Assembly: GCA_035399865.1 (NCBI GenBank)
Contig: DAOPJW010000003.1
Coordinates: 62,001-126,000, forward strand
DNA from: UBA1547 sp035399865
GTDB taxonomy: Bacteria > Patescibacteriota > Saccharimonadia > Saccharimonadales > Saccharimonadaceae
Direction: 5' to 3'
Length of the DNA: 64,000 nt
Shown: piece after piece, positions 7,906 through 16,459 of the stretch
Layout: each line of letters starts with the position of its first letter
Position numbering within the stretch: the first letter of the stretch is position 1
Notes under the pieces: generated by a model
What the model saw: the letters and a program-made list of their open reading frames with translations, nothing else
Database searches by the model: none
What the model was told of the DNA's origin: nothing
Position numbers and translations under genes: made by a program

Positions 7906-8109
7906 GTGTTAGGTAATAAAATTTCTAAAAACATAAAAAGACTACGGACTGAAAAGAGGCTGTCTCTCGAAAAGACTGCTCGTCTTGCTGATTTATCACT
8001 AAACACTATTATTAAGGTGGAAAACGGAATAAATTCAAATCCAACTATTGAAACTCTGACCAAAATTGCCAAAGCACTTGAAGTAGGTATTGATGATTTA
8101 ATTTTATAA
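7906..8109 (+). CDS. XRE-family regulator, likely controller (C) protein of the R-M operon
   Basis: A 67-aa helix-turn-helix protein, nearly all HTH_3/XRE domain: KISKNIKRLRTEKRLSLEKT, then the recognition helix region LADLSLNTIIKVENG. Size and position, directly before the methylase with 7 nt between, match controller proteins that delay endonuclease expression until DNA is methylated. The start is GTG, 9 nt after TATAAT (7891-7896) with no Shine-Dalgarno sequence. Leaderless mRNAs are known for C genes of some R-M systems. I could not identify a C-box with confidence. It could instead be a general XRE repressor. Confidence 0.75.
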   Translation: MLGNKISKNIKRLRTEKRLSLEKTARLADLSLNTIIKVENGINSNPTIETLTKIAKALEVGIDDLIL

Positions 8110-8116
8110 AAGATAT

Positions 8117-9106
8117 ATGAAGACAAAACATGATAAAAATTTAAAATTTATTGATTTCTGTGCTGGTATTGGGGCTGGTCGACTTGGACTTCAAAACTTA
8201 GGTTTGACTTGCATTGCTTTTTCAGAAATTGATAAACATGCAGAGAAAACATACCGAGTACTTTTTGGGGATGAAGAAAAAAATTACGGTGATTTAATGA
8301 AAATTAATTCCGATGACTTGCCAAATTTTGATTTAATGATCGCTGGTTTTCCTTGCCAATCTTTTTCCGTTATTGGTCAAAGAAAAGGGATGAATGATGA
8401 GAGAGGGCAAATAATTTACGGATTAATAAAAATAATGAATGATAAAAATTTGCCTTATTTTATTCTAGAAAATGTCAAGGGGCTAGTGAATCATGAGGGC
8501 GGAAAAACCTTAAAAATTATTTTAGAAGAGTTAGATCAGGCAGGATATAAAGTTTTTCATCGTGTGTTAAATAGTATAGATTACGGTGTTCCTCAAATGA
8601 GAGAACGAATATATTTTGTTGGCATTAGGAAGGATCTGGTGATTACAAATAAAAATTTTGAATGGCCAGAAATTTTTAAGACACCTAAAATTCGAGATTA
8701 TTTAATTGATGACAGCGAACTGGAATTTGATAATAAAAAAAGAGAATATGATACTTTTTTGAAATTTTTGGAAAATAAATACAATAAAGGATTATTTAAA
8801 ATTGAAGATTTATTAAAAGAGGACTATTTAGTTTTAGATACTCGTCAATCTGATTTAAGATTATACCGTGACAAAGTGCCAACTTTAAGGACTGGAAGAC
8901 ACGGGATTCTATATGTTAAAAATGGAAAATTTAGAAAATTATCTGGTTTCGAGTCATTGCTTTTACAGGGGTTTCCAAAAAATTTGGCTAAAAAAACTAA
9001 AGGCAAAATTGCCGATGTTTATTTGTTGAGTCAAGCAGGGAATGCCATGACAGTAAATATGATTGAGACGGTCGGAAAAAAATTATTAAAGTATATCGAG
9101 AAATAA
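8117..9106 (+). CDS. DNA (cytosine-5) methyltransferase of a type II R-M system, predicted GCGC
   Basis: A 329-aa m5C methylase with all key motifs in order: motif I FCAGIGAGRLG (near 14), motif IV GFPCQSF with catalytic Cys80, ENV at 118-120 (motif VI), QMRERI (motif VIII) and QAGNAMTV (motif X). The target-recognition region contains RQSDLRLYRDKVPTLRTG. It precedes the endonuclease gene by 5 nt, and protection of the host against that enzyme is its obvious role. The GCGC target is inferred from the HinP1I-like partner, not from this sequence. The gene looks intact. Confidence 0.9.
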   Translation: MKTKHDKNLKFIDFCAGIGAGRLGLQNLGLTCIAFSEIDKHAEKTYRVLFGDEEKNYGDLMKINSDDLPNFDLMIAGFPCQSFSVIGQRKGMNDERGQIIYGLIKIMNDKNLPYFILENVKGLVNHEGGKTLKIILEELDQAGYKVFHRVLNSIDYGVPQMRERIYFVGIRKDLVITNKNFEWPEIFKTPKIRDYLIDDSELEFDNKKREYDTFLKFLENKYNKGLFKIEDLLKEDYLVLDTRQSDLRLYRDKVPTLRTGRHGILYVKNGKFRKLSGFESLLLQGFPKNLAKKTKGKIADVYLLSQAGNAMTVNMIETVGKKLLKYIEK

Positions 9107-9111
9107 AAGTT

Positions 9112-9873
9112 ATGAACAAAGATGAATTGATTAAATTAGGTTCACGAACAGCAAGAGATGGTTTTAAGAACGAGCATGATGTCATCAATCGTTTCAATGA
9201 TTGGAGAAATGATAAAGTAACACAACAATGGCTCAAAGCAATGGGTTATGAAGTATCCGATATCGAGAATGTTAAAGCGATAAAGGTTTGCGGACAATAC
9301 AAAGCTGATATTCAAGTAAGAGTGCGAATTATTATCAAGTTGAAATCTCAAGAATATTTACAAAATTTGCAGATAAAACTCGTTAGTAATCCGCAAGGAT
9401 TTAATCAGATTGATAAAAGATGGGTTGATAAATATGTTGAACTTTGGAATATTCCGAATGACGTAACAAAAATTTTGAAATCTTTTACTGGCGAAATAAA
9501 ACCGACAGTAACTTGGGTTAAGGACAAAAGAAGAACACTTTTGTCAGAAATGAACAAAATCGATCAGGATAAGATTAAGAATTTTTTTGATAAAAATAAA
9601 ATTTTAATTATTTCTGATTTATTAAAAGGCAGGGGAGAATTTTCTGCTGATTGGGTTCTTGTTATTTTGAAAATAAACGGTCAAAGTACTTGGGTTTTGA
9701 AATCTATTAATGAAGCAATGAATGTTTTTGGTGGTGGTGATATCATAATAACAGATAGGGGCAGTTTGAGAATTGGAAAAATTCTAATGCAAAGAAAAGG
9801 TGGTGATAATGGCAGAGACACTGCAAAAATGCTTCAATTTAAAATAAATCCAGTCGAACTTTTTAAGTATTAA
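9112..9873 (+). CDS. Type II restriction endonuclease, HinP1I-like
   Basis: A 253-aa protein I match from memory to R.HinP1I (cuts G^CGC, length near 247). Shared stretches include LGSRTARDGFKNE, QIKLVSNPQGFNQIDKRW, KDKRRTL, RGEFSADWVL and RKGGDNGRDTA-MLQFKINP-ELF. The PD-(D/E)XK-type site of the family has the form SD-X(about 18-20)-QXK; here the residues are Ala65-Asp66 and Gln87-Ile88-Lys89, so the acidic and lysine residues are kept while Ser is Ala. It is the last gene of the C-M-R operon. It should cut unmethylated GCGC, which would affect foreign DNA including that of the host cell if taken up. Confidence 0.85.
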   Translation: MNKDELIKLGSRTARDGFKNEHDVINRFNDWRNDKVTQQWLKAMGYEVSDIENVKAIKVCGQYKADIQVRVRIIIKLKSQEYLQNLQIKLVSNPQGFNQIDKRWVDKYVELWNIPNDVTKILKSFTGEIKPTVTWVKDKRRTLLSEMNKIDQDKIKNFFDKNKILIISDLLKGRGEFSADWVLVILKINGQSTWVLKSINEAMNVFGGGDIIITDRGSLRIGKILMQRKGGDNGRDTAKMLQFKINPVELFKY

Positions 9874-9878
9874 ATGAT

Positions 9879-10008
9879 ATGAATTCAATTTTAAAAAAAA
9901 GTTAGAAAAGAATTAACGCAAAATAGTAATCCATCAATTGCGTCTAGTGGACAGAGATTTTTTAAAGAAGAAATAGTTATTTACATTTCTTGTTTTAGGT
10001 TAAAATAG
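9879..10008 (+). pseudogene. 5' stump of a DNA alkylation repair (AlkD-like) gene
   Basis: ATG at 9879 reads MNSILKKS and stops at 9903. Removing one base from the run of eight A at 9893-9900 restores a frame reading VRKELTQNSNP, then SGQRFFKEEIVIY. This closely resembles the N-terminus of AlkD-like DNA alkylation repair proteins (pattern RKEL...SGQRFFKE). Similarity ends near 9984, where the hisS upstream region begins. I read it as a frameshifted, 3'-deleted remnant right after the R-M operon. The call rests on about 28 residues recalled from the family. Confidence 0.5.
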
Positions 10009-10043
10009 AAGAGATAATATCCGAAAAAGGAGCAATCATAATA

Positions 10044-11372
10044 ATGCCACCGAAAAATGAAATCATTGCTACGCGAGTTCTGCCTGGTTTTATGGAGCTG
10101 TTGCCACGTGATCAGATAGCTTTTAATAAAATGCTTGATAAGATTCGAAGTGTTTACGAACAATACGGTTTTTTACCAATTGACACGCCTGTTATTGAGA
10201 GGGCTGATGTAATTTTTGCCAAGATTGGTGGTGAAACTGCCAAACAGATTTACCGATTTAATAAAGGTGATAATGATCTAGCATTACGTTTTGATTTGAC
10301 AGTACCACTAGCTCGTTACGTGGCCGAACATTCGAATGATTTAGTGTTTCCGTTTAAACGATATCATATCGGCAAGGTCTATCGTGGCGAAAATCCACAG
10401 AAGGGACGTTTCCGTGAATTTTATCAGTGTGACATTGATATTATTGGCAATGAAAGTCTAAATCTACTCAATGATGCTGAAGTAACGATGGTTATTTACG
10501 ATGTCTTTAAAAAGTTGGATATTGGCAAGTTCGTTATTCGTGTAAATAATCGTAAATTGATAACGGGTATTCTAAATTCTGTTGGCATAGGTGATCTATC
10601 TGTCGATATCATGCGATTAATTGATAAGATTGAAAAAATAGGTGAGGATGCAGTCCGAGAAAGTTTATCAAAATTTGATGTGTCCGAAGAAATATTGAAT
10701 AAAATATTTAATTTTTTGTCGATAAAAGGTAATTGTGATGAAGTATTAAATAGTCTATATGAATTGAATGTTGATGATAATACTTTCAGAGATGGTCTAA
10801 GTGAATTACAAGAAGTAATTAAAGGTATGAGAATGCTTGGAGTACCTGACAATTCATTTGCTATAGATTTATCTATTGCAAGAGGCTTAGACTACTATAC
10901 TGGTACTGTTTACGAAACGGTACTTTCTGATTTTCCAGAGATAGGTTCAGTGTGCTCTGGTGGACGTTATGATAACTTAGCTGAGAAGTACATCGATCGA
11001 AAATTACCAGGCGTTGGCATTTCAATCGGACTTACTAGATTATTCTCTCAGTTAAAGATGGCTGGATTGATTAAAGATGAACAAGGTACACTTACGAAGA
11101 CTTTAATCATACCTCTTACTGATGACTATACGAAAACTATCGAGGTTGCCTCTTATTTAAGAAATCTGAATATTGCATCGGAAATATATTTCGAAGGTGG
11201 CAAAATGAAAAAGAAAATGACCTATGCTGATAGGGCAGGATTCCCTTATGTGATACTTATTGGCGAAGAAGAAATATTATCAAACCAATACACTCTAAGA
11301 AACATGAAAACGGGTGAACAAATTAAATTAAACATTGGACAAATTCCTTCATATTTTTCTGAAAAAGATTAG
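10044..11372 (+). CDS. hisS: Histidyl-tRNA synthetase
   Basis: A class II aminoacyl-tRNA synthetase that charges tRNA-His. At 442 aa it has the usual length. Motif 2 region YRGENPQKGRFREFYQCDIDIIG and the histidine-specific RGLDYYTGTVYE block are clear, as is the motif 3 region GGRYDNLAEKY...LPGVGISIGLTRL. A C-terminal anticodon-binding domain follows. AAAAAGGAG lies about 13 nt upstream of the ATG, so this gene is Shine-Dalgarno led. It is followed by a separate promoter for the malic enzyme. Confidence 0.96.
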   Translation: MPPKNEIIATRVLPGFMELLPRDQIAFNKMLDKIRSVYEQYGFLPIDTPVIERADVIFAKIGGETAKQIYRFNKGDNDLALRFDLTVPLARYVAEHSNDLVFPFKRYHIGKVYRGENPQKGRFREFYQCDIDIIGNESLNLLNDAEVTMVIYDVFKKLDIGKFVIRVNNRKLITGILNSVGIGDLSVDIMRLIDKIEKIGEDAVRESLSKFDVSEEILNKIFNFLSIKGNCDEVLNSLYELNVDDNTFRDGLSELQEVIKGMRMLGVPDNSFAIDLSIARGLDYYTGTVYETVLSDFPEIGSVCSGGRYDNLAEKYIDRKLPGVGISIGLTRLFSQLKMAGLIKDEQGTLTKTLIIPLTDDYTKTIEVASYLRNLNIASEIYFEGGKMKKKMTYADRAGFPYVILIGEEEILSNQYTLRNMKTGEQIKLNIGQIPSYFSEKD

Positions 11373-11408
11373 CATTATTTTTATTGCCTGAAGTATAATA
11401 AAGTGATT

Positions 11409-12557
11409 ATGCAGAACGATGTCAATCAAAGATCTTTAGAGTTGCACAAAAGAAATCATGGAAAAATTGAAACTGTTAGTAAAGTAAAAATTAGTTCCAA
11501 AGAAGTTTTGTCAATCACATACACTCCAGGGGTTGCAGAAGTCTCTCGTGAAATTGCACGAGATCCTAATTTAGCTAGAGAATATACGATAAAAAATAAT
11601 ACCATTGCAGTCGTTTCCGACGGTTCGGCAATTTTAGGACTTGGAAATTTAGGAGCATTAGCTGCTATCCCAGTTATGGAGGGAAAGGCAGCGATATTTA
11701 AAGAATTCGCTGGTGTGAATGCTTTTCCGATTTGTTTAGATACACAAGACACTGAAGAAATAATAAAAGCCGTAAAACAAATCGCTCCTGTTTTTGGTGG
11801 TATTAATCTAGAAGACATTTCAGCACCACGTTGTTTTGAAATAGAATCTCGATTGAGAAATGAGTTATCAATACCTGTAATGCATGACGATCAATGGGGG
11901 GCTGCAACAGTAATTCTCGCAGGCTTAATAAACTCATTGAAAATAGTTGGCAAAAACAAAGAAAACGTAAAAATTGTAATAAACGGTGTCGGTGCTGCGG
12001 GAGTTGCCACAGCCAGATTGTTATTTTCTTTCGGATTTAAAAATATTATATTTTGCGATAGTCAAGGGATAATCCATAATGGGCGTAATGATTTAACAAA
12101 AGAAAAGAAAGAATTAATTAGTGTTAGTTCTATAAATACTAATGCCGGTTTTTTATCTGACGCTATTAAAAATTCCGATGTATTTATCGGCCTTTCGAAA
12201 CCCGGTTTATTAACTGCTGAAATGATTTCAACTATGGCCGAAAAACCAATAGTTTTTGCATTAGCAAATCCTACGCCAGAAATTATGCCAGATTTAGCCA
12301 TTGCATCTGGAGCGTATATCGTTGCAACTGGTCGTAGTGATTTTCCAAACCAGATAAATAATTCTCTTGTATTTCCGGGAGCTTTTAGAGGGGTACTTGA
12401 AGCTAATATTAAACAATTTAAAGCTGAAATGTTTATTGCAATTGCTATTGCCCTAGCAAATTTCATACCAGACCCATCACCAACGAAAATTTTACCGACA
12501 ATGTTTGAACAGAGAGTCCATATGGTTGTAACTGATGCCATCAAAATATACAAATAG
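11409..12557 (+). CDS. NAD(P)-dependent malic enzyme
   Basis: Oxidative decarboxylation of malate to pyruvate, giving NAD(P)H and CO2. The 382-aa short bacterial form shows the N-terminal YTPGVAEVSREIA block, the malic-domain segment DGSAILGLGNLG-AA-PVMEGKA, the metal/substrate stretch NLEDISAPRCFEIE and MHDDQWGAA, and a Rossmann NAD-binding motif (INGVGAAGVATARLL). The start is ATG 11409, not the in-frame GTG 11403. TATAAT at 11394-11399 leaves 9 nt before this ATG and no ribosome-binding site. In cells with sparse central metabolism it may supply pyruvate or reducing power. Confidence 0.93.
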   Translation: MQNDVNQRSLELHKRNHGKIETVSKVKISSKEVLSITYTPGVAEVSREIARDPNLAREYTIKNNTIAVVSDGSAILGLGNLGALAAIPVMEGKAAIFKEFAGVNAFPICLDTQDTEEIIKAVKQIAPVFGGINLEDISAPRCFEIESRLRNELSIPVMHDDQWGAATVILAGLINSLKIVGKNKENVKIVINGVGAAGVATARLLFSFGFKNIIFCDSQGIIHNGRNDLTKEKKELISVSSINTNAGFLSDAIKNSDVFIGLSKPGLLTAEMISTMAEKPIVFALANPTPEIMPDLAIASGAYIVATGRSDFPNQINNSLVFPGAFRGVLEANIKQFKAEMFIAIAIALANFIPDPSPTKILPTMFEQRVHMVVTDAIKIYK

Positions 12558-12645
12558 CGTAGAATAAACAACATAAGACACTATATGTAGAGTTTTATTA
12601 TTATAACCGTGCTACAATATTATTCCATGGAGGCTTTAGTGTTTC

Positions 12646-14235
12646 ATGGAAAAAAATAAAAATCAAAAATATATTTTTGTAACTGGGGGCGTACTTTCAG
12701 GGGTAGGAAAAGGTGTTACAGCATCGAGCATAGGTGTTGTATTAAAAGCTAAAGGTGCTAAAGTCTCAATTCAAAAGTGTGATCCGTATCTTAATGTAGA
12801 TGCGGGTCTTTTGAATCCGGCTGAACATGGTGAATGTTTTGTAACTAAAGACGGAGCTGAAACTGATTTGGATTTGGGCCATTATGAAAGATTTCTAGAC
12901 ATCGAATTAACGCAAAAAAATGCGGTTCTATCTGGTAAATTGTTTCAAGATTTGATAAATAATGAGCGAGCCGGAAAGTTTGGCGGAAAAACTGTTCAAC
13001 TGGTTCCTCATCTAACAAAGTCTATTCAAGATACAATATTGTCCGCAAGTGAAGGAAGTGATATTCACATTACAGAAATCGGTGGTACGGTCGGTGATTA
13101 CGAAGGATTAAGTTTTATTGAGGCAATTCGTGAATTTGCTCAAAAAGTCGGACGTAATAATTGTTTATTTGTTCACGTCGTCTATGTTCCATATATAGGT
13201 ACTAGCAAAGAATTTAAAACTAAACCAGCTCAAAATGCTTTAAATGATTTAAGAGGTTTTGGAATTGTACCAGATGCGGTCGTAGTTCGTACCGAGCATA
13301 AAGCACCAATTTCCGTCGCTAAAAAAATCAGTTTGTTCGGAGGTGTCGACGAAGACAATGTTCTATTGATGCCAAATGCCAAAACTATTTATCAAGTTCC
13401 GTTAATTTTGGCAAAAAGTAGAATGAATAAATTATTATCAAATTTTTCAGGTTATAAAAATAAACCTGATTTATCAACTTTGACAGAAGTCGTGAATCAG
13501 CAATTTGCCAAACCGAATCTTACAGTGAAAATCGGAATAGTAGCAAAATATATGGATAATGAAGATACTTACATTTCTGTAGTCGAAGCTTTAAAAGCAG
13601 CAGCTTGGCATAATAAAGTAGGTTTGAAAATAAATTGGATTAATGCCGAAAAAGCTAATGAAAAAGATTTCAAGAAAGTCGATGCGATATTAGTTCCTGG
13701 TGGTTTTGGTCCACGCGGAATTGAAGGAAAAATTATTGCATCTCGTTATGCATTAGAAAATAATGTTCCATATCTGGGTATTTGTCTTGGTTTACAGGTC
13801 GCAGTGATTGCATGTTGTAGAAAGGCTGGTCTGAAAAATGCGAATAGTACTGAATTTGATTCGAATACAGATAACGACGTGGTGTATATTATGGAAAACC
13901 AAAAAGGCAAAGAATCTACGGGCGGTACCCTAAGGTTAGGTGATTACCCTGCCAAATTAAAAAACGGTTCTATGGTGGCAAAATTGTACGGCTCAAATTC
14001 TATTATTGAGCGTCATCGTCACAGATATGAAGTAAATAATAATTATCTAGATTATATAGAAAAGGGAGGATTAATTATTACTGGTACTTCTCCTGATGGA
14101 AAACTAGTTGAATTTGTCGAGGCAAAAAATTGTGATTATTTTGTCGCTACTCAGGCTCATCCCGAATTTCGTTCTCGACCGACTAACCCTCATCCACTTT
14201 TTATTGGTCTAATTAATGCCTGTTTAGATAAATAA
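12646..14235 (+). CDS. pyrG: CTP synthase
   Basis: Makes CTP from UTP with ATP and glutamine. The N-terminal synthetase domain begins with YIFVTGGVLSGVGKGVTASSIG. The C-terminal class I glutamine amidotransferase domain has GGFGPRGIEGKI, the nucleophile elbow LGICLGLQVA and a final HPEF triad motif. Length (529 aa) is typical. GGAGG lies upstream of the ATG and TACAAT about 38 nt upstream, so it is a Shine-Dalgarno-led, probably single-gene transcript. With no de novo pyrimidine genes in view, it would act on salvaged UTP. Confidence 0.97.
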   Translation: MEKNKNQKYIFVTGGVLSGVGKGVTASSIGVVLKAKGAKVSIQKCDPYLNVDAGLLNPAEHGECFVTKDGAETDLDLGHYERFLDIELTQKNAVLSGKLFQDLINNERAGKFGGKTVQLVPHLTKSIQDTILSASEGSDIHITEIGGTVGDYEGLSFIEAIREFAQKVGRNNCLFVHVVYVPYIGTSKEFKTKPAQNALNDLRGFGIVPDAVVVRTEHKAPISVAKKISLFGGVDEDNVLLMPNAKTIYQVPLILAKSRMNKLLSNFSGYKNKPDLSTLTEVVNQQFAKPNLTVKIGIVAKYMDNEDTYISVVEALKAAAWHNKVGLKINWINAEKANEKDFKKVDAILVPGGFGPRGIEGKIIASRYALENNVPYLGICLGLQVAVIACCRKAGLKNANSTEFDSNTDNDVVYIMENQKGKESTGGTLRLGDYPAKLKNGSMVAKLYGSNSIIERHRHRYEVNNNYLDYIEKGGLIITGTSPDGKLVEFVEAKNCDYFVATQAHPEFRSRPTNPHPLFIGLINACLDK

Positions 14236-14259
14236 GTTTCTCAGTTATACTATAACCAA

Positions 14260-15954
14260 ATGAAAAAAGTTTTTTTTGTTATAAAAGATGTAATCAAGCA
14301 GTCTTTTAATGTTGATTTAGATTTTAAATTAAGTCGTCCAGACCCGCAGTTTGGAGATTTTTCACTTAATGTTGCTATGCAATTGGCAAAAAAGATTGGA
14401 AAAAACCCAAGAGAAATTGCTGAGATTTTGTCAGAAAAATTACGCCAATGTGATTTATTTTCAGAGATATCAGTCGATGGGCCAGGATTTATAAATCTAA
14501 GGTTGAATGATTGCGTTTTGACTGATGAGTTGCATAAAATTTTGATAAATCCCGCTGATTATGGAAAATCAGAAATATATGCGAATAAAATAATTGTTAC
14601 AGAATATTCTGACCCTAATCCTTTTAAAGTTTTACACGTTGGACATCTTTATACTAGTATTATTGGTGATGCGATATCTAATCTTGTGGAAAATGCTGGC
14701 GGTAATGTCCATAGAGTGAATTTTGGTGGCGATGTTGGTTTACACGTTGGTAAAACAATGTGGGCGATTACGAAAAAACTTGGCGGTGAATATCCAGAAA
14801 AACTGAATGACATCACCGAGAATAATCGTTCAGAGTGGATAGGGTCTTGTTATGTAGAAGGAAGTCGTGCCTATGAAAATGATGAAAATATAAAAAACGA
14901 AATAATATTGATTAATAAGGCAGTTTATCGAATTCATAGTGAAAATGACCACGATTCGCAGTTAGCAAAAATATACTGGACATGTAGACAGTGGAGTTAT
15001 GATTATTTTGAAGAATTTTATTCAAGAATTGGCACAAAATTTGAAAAATATTATCCTGAAAGTGAAACTGCTCAAATCGGTTTAAATACAGTCTTAGAGC
15101 AGAAAGAAAAAGGTGTATATAAAGAAAGTAATGGAGCAATTATTTTTGAAGGCGAACCTTTTGGATTGCACTCCCGAGTGTTTATAAACAATGAGGGGCT
15201 ACCTACATATGAGGCTAAAGACGTAGGTTTAAGTATAAAAAAATGGGACGATTATCATTTTGATGAATCAATAATTATTACTGGTAATGACATCGTGGAA
15301 TATATGAAAGTAGTCCAGAAAAGTATCGAACAATTCAGGCCGGATTTATCAGAAAAAACTAAACATATAACTCATGGCAATGTAAAATTATCTGGCGGTA
15401 TCAAAATGAGCAGTCGTAAAGGTAACTTTTTAAGAGCTTTAGATGTAATTAATATGACTGCAGAAGAAAATGAAAAAGCTCAAGGCAACCGTGACAATGA
15501 ACCGATAATGGGTGCAATAAAATATGCATTCTTAAAAAATCGTATCGGAGCCGATATAGTTTTTGAGCCAAAAGATTCAGTAAATCTTCATGGAAACAGT
15601 GGTCCATACTTGCAATATGCTTTGGTTCGAGCAAAATCTATTAATCGTAAATTATCTATTGATGATAATGAATTGGTTCAACCAGACAATGGCTACTCTA
15701 AATATGAACGTGACTTAATCTATAAAATGTCCGAGTATCCTGAGATTATTGAAAAAGCAACTATTGAATTCTTGCCACACCAACTATGTTCATATCTGTA
15801 TGAATTAGCACAAGAATTTAACCGTTTTTATGAGAATAGCAGAGTAATTGGTGACGAACGCGAGAGCATCAGATTAAAGTTAGTTTTGGCTTATTCATTA
15901 ATACTCGAAAATGGTATAAAAATATTAGGAATTCCAACACCAGAAAAAATGTAA
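14260..15954 (+). CDS. argS: Arginyl-tRNA synthetase
   Basis: A class I synthetase charging tRNA-Arg, 564 aa. The HIGH motif appears as HVGH in FKVLHVGHLYTS, and the KMSK-like motif as KMSSRKGN. The Arg-tRNA N-terminal domain (GDFSLNVAMQLAKKIGKNP) and the C-terminal DALR anticodon domain with LVLAYSLILENGIKILGI are present. The ATG is 8 nt after TATACT (14246-14251) and lacks a Shine-Dalgarno sequence, so it is probably leaderless, although it follows pyrG by only 24 nt and may also be reached by read-through. Confidence 0.96.
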   Translation: MKKVFFVIKDVIKQSFNVDLDFKLSRPDPQFGDFSLNVAMQLAKKIGKNPREIAEILSEKLRQCDLFSEISVDGPGFINLRLNDCVLTDELHKILINPADYGKSEIYANKIIVTEYSDPNPFKVLHVGHLYTSIIGDAISNLVENAGGNVHRVNFGGDVGLHVGKTMWAITKKLGGEYPEKLNDITENNRSEWIGSCYVEGSRAYENDENIKNEIILINKAVYRIHSENDHDSQLAKIYWTCRQWSYDYFEEFYSRIGTKFEKYYPESETAQIGLNTVLEQKEKGVYKESNGAIIFEGEPFGLHSRVFINNEGLPTYEAKDVGLSIKKWDDYHFDESIIITGNDIVEYMKVVQKSIEQFRPDLSEKTKHITHGNVKLSGGIKMSSRKGNFLRALDVINMTAEENEKAQGNRDNEPIMGAIKYAFLKNRIGADIVFEPKDSVNLHGNSGPYLQYALVRAKSINRKLSIDDNELVQPDNGYSKYERDLIYKMSEYPEIIEKATIEFLPHQLCSYLYELAQEFNRFYENSRVIGDERESIRLKLVLAYSLILENGIKILGIPTPEKM

Positions 15955-16051
15955 CTTTTCTAATACAAGACTCATCTTGTTCTGTATCTTTCGTTATGAT
16001 TGTATCAAAATACTTACTTTGCTATACAATATAAATATTATAGGAGGAAAT

Positions 16052-16456
16052 ATGTCCGTATCGAACAAGTCATCAAAAAATTCTAAAACGAAATTAGAAA
16101 TCAGTCCAAATACAATTGTAAAAGCAGGAGAATCACAATTAAAAGGTTTTATCGATTTTATTCGCACTCAAGGCGTGATTGGTTTAGCGGTAGGTTTAGT
16201 ACTTGGTGGTGCTGTAAGTGTTATGGTTAAGTCATTGGTTGATAATGTTGTTATGCCTCCTCTAGGTTTATTACTAGGATCGGCTGAAGGCCTGAAAGGG
16301 TTATCTTGGACTATTGGTCAAACAAGTGATGGTTCGCCGACGATACTTCATTACGGAATATTTTTAAATGATCTGTTTAATTTCTTAGTTATTGCTTTGG
16401 TAATTTATTTCATCGTCCGTTTATTAAAAGTTGAAAAATTAGATAAAAAGAAATAA
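16052..16456 (+). CDS. mscL: Large-conductance mechanosensitive channel MscL
   Basis: A homopentameric membrane valve opened by membrane tension to release solutes during hypo-osmotic shock. TM1 (GVIGLAVGLVLGGAVSVMVKSLVDN) holds the Gly/Ala-rich pore-lining pattern, and TM2 (FLVIALVIYFIVRLLKVE) precedes the basic C-terminal tail. The protein has 134 aa, with a Ser/Lys-rich N-terminal extension of about 25 residues before the usual start. I use ATG 16052, which has AGGAGG 6-11 nt upstream; an in-frame start at 15977 has no such signal. It is followed 3 nt later by orn. Confidence 0.93.
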   Translation: MSVSNKSSKNSKTKLEISPNTIVKAGESQLKGFIDFIRTQGVIGLAVGLVLGGAVSVMVKSLVDNVVMPPLGLLLGSAEGLKGLSWTIGQTSDGSPTILHYGIFLNDLFNFLVIALVIYFIVRLLKVEKLDKKK

Positions 16457-16459
16457 TTT

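Noticed and set aside
10496..10852. Long antisense frames inside hisS, malic enzyme (12062-12574) and ftsK (44287-44655)
   Set aside because: They follow codon structure of the well-supported sense genes and show no family features.
15977..16051. Longer N-terminus for MscL from an in-frame start at 15977
   Set aside because: The extra residues do not resemble MscL, and ATG 16052 has AGGAGG at correct spacing.
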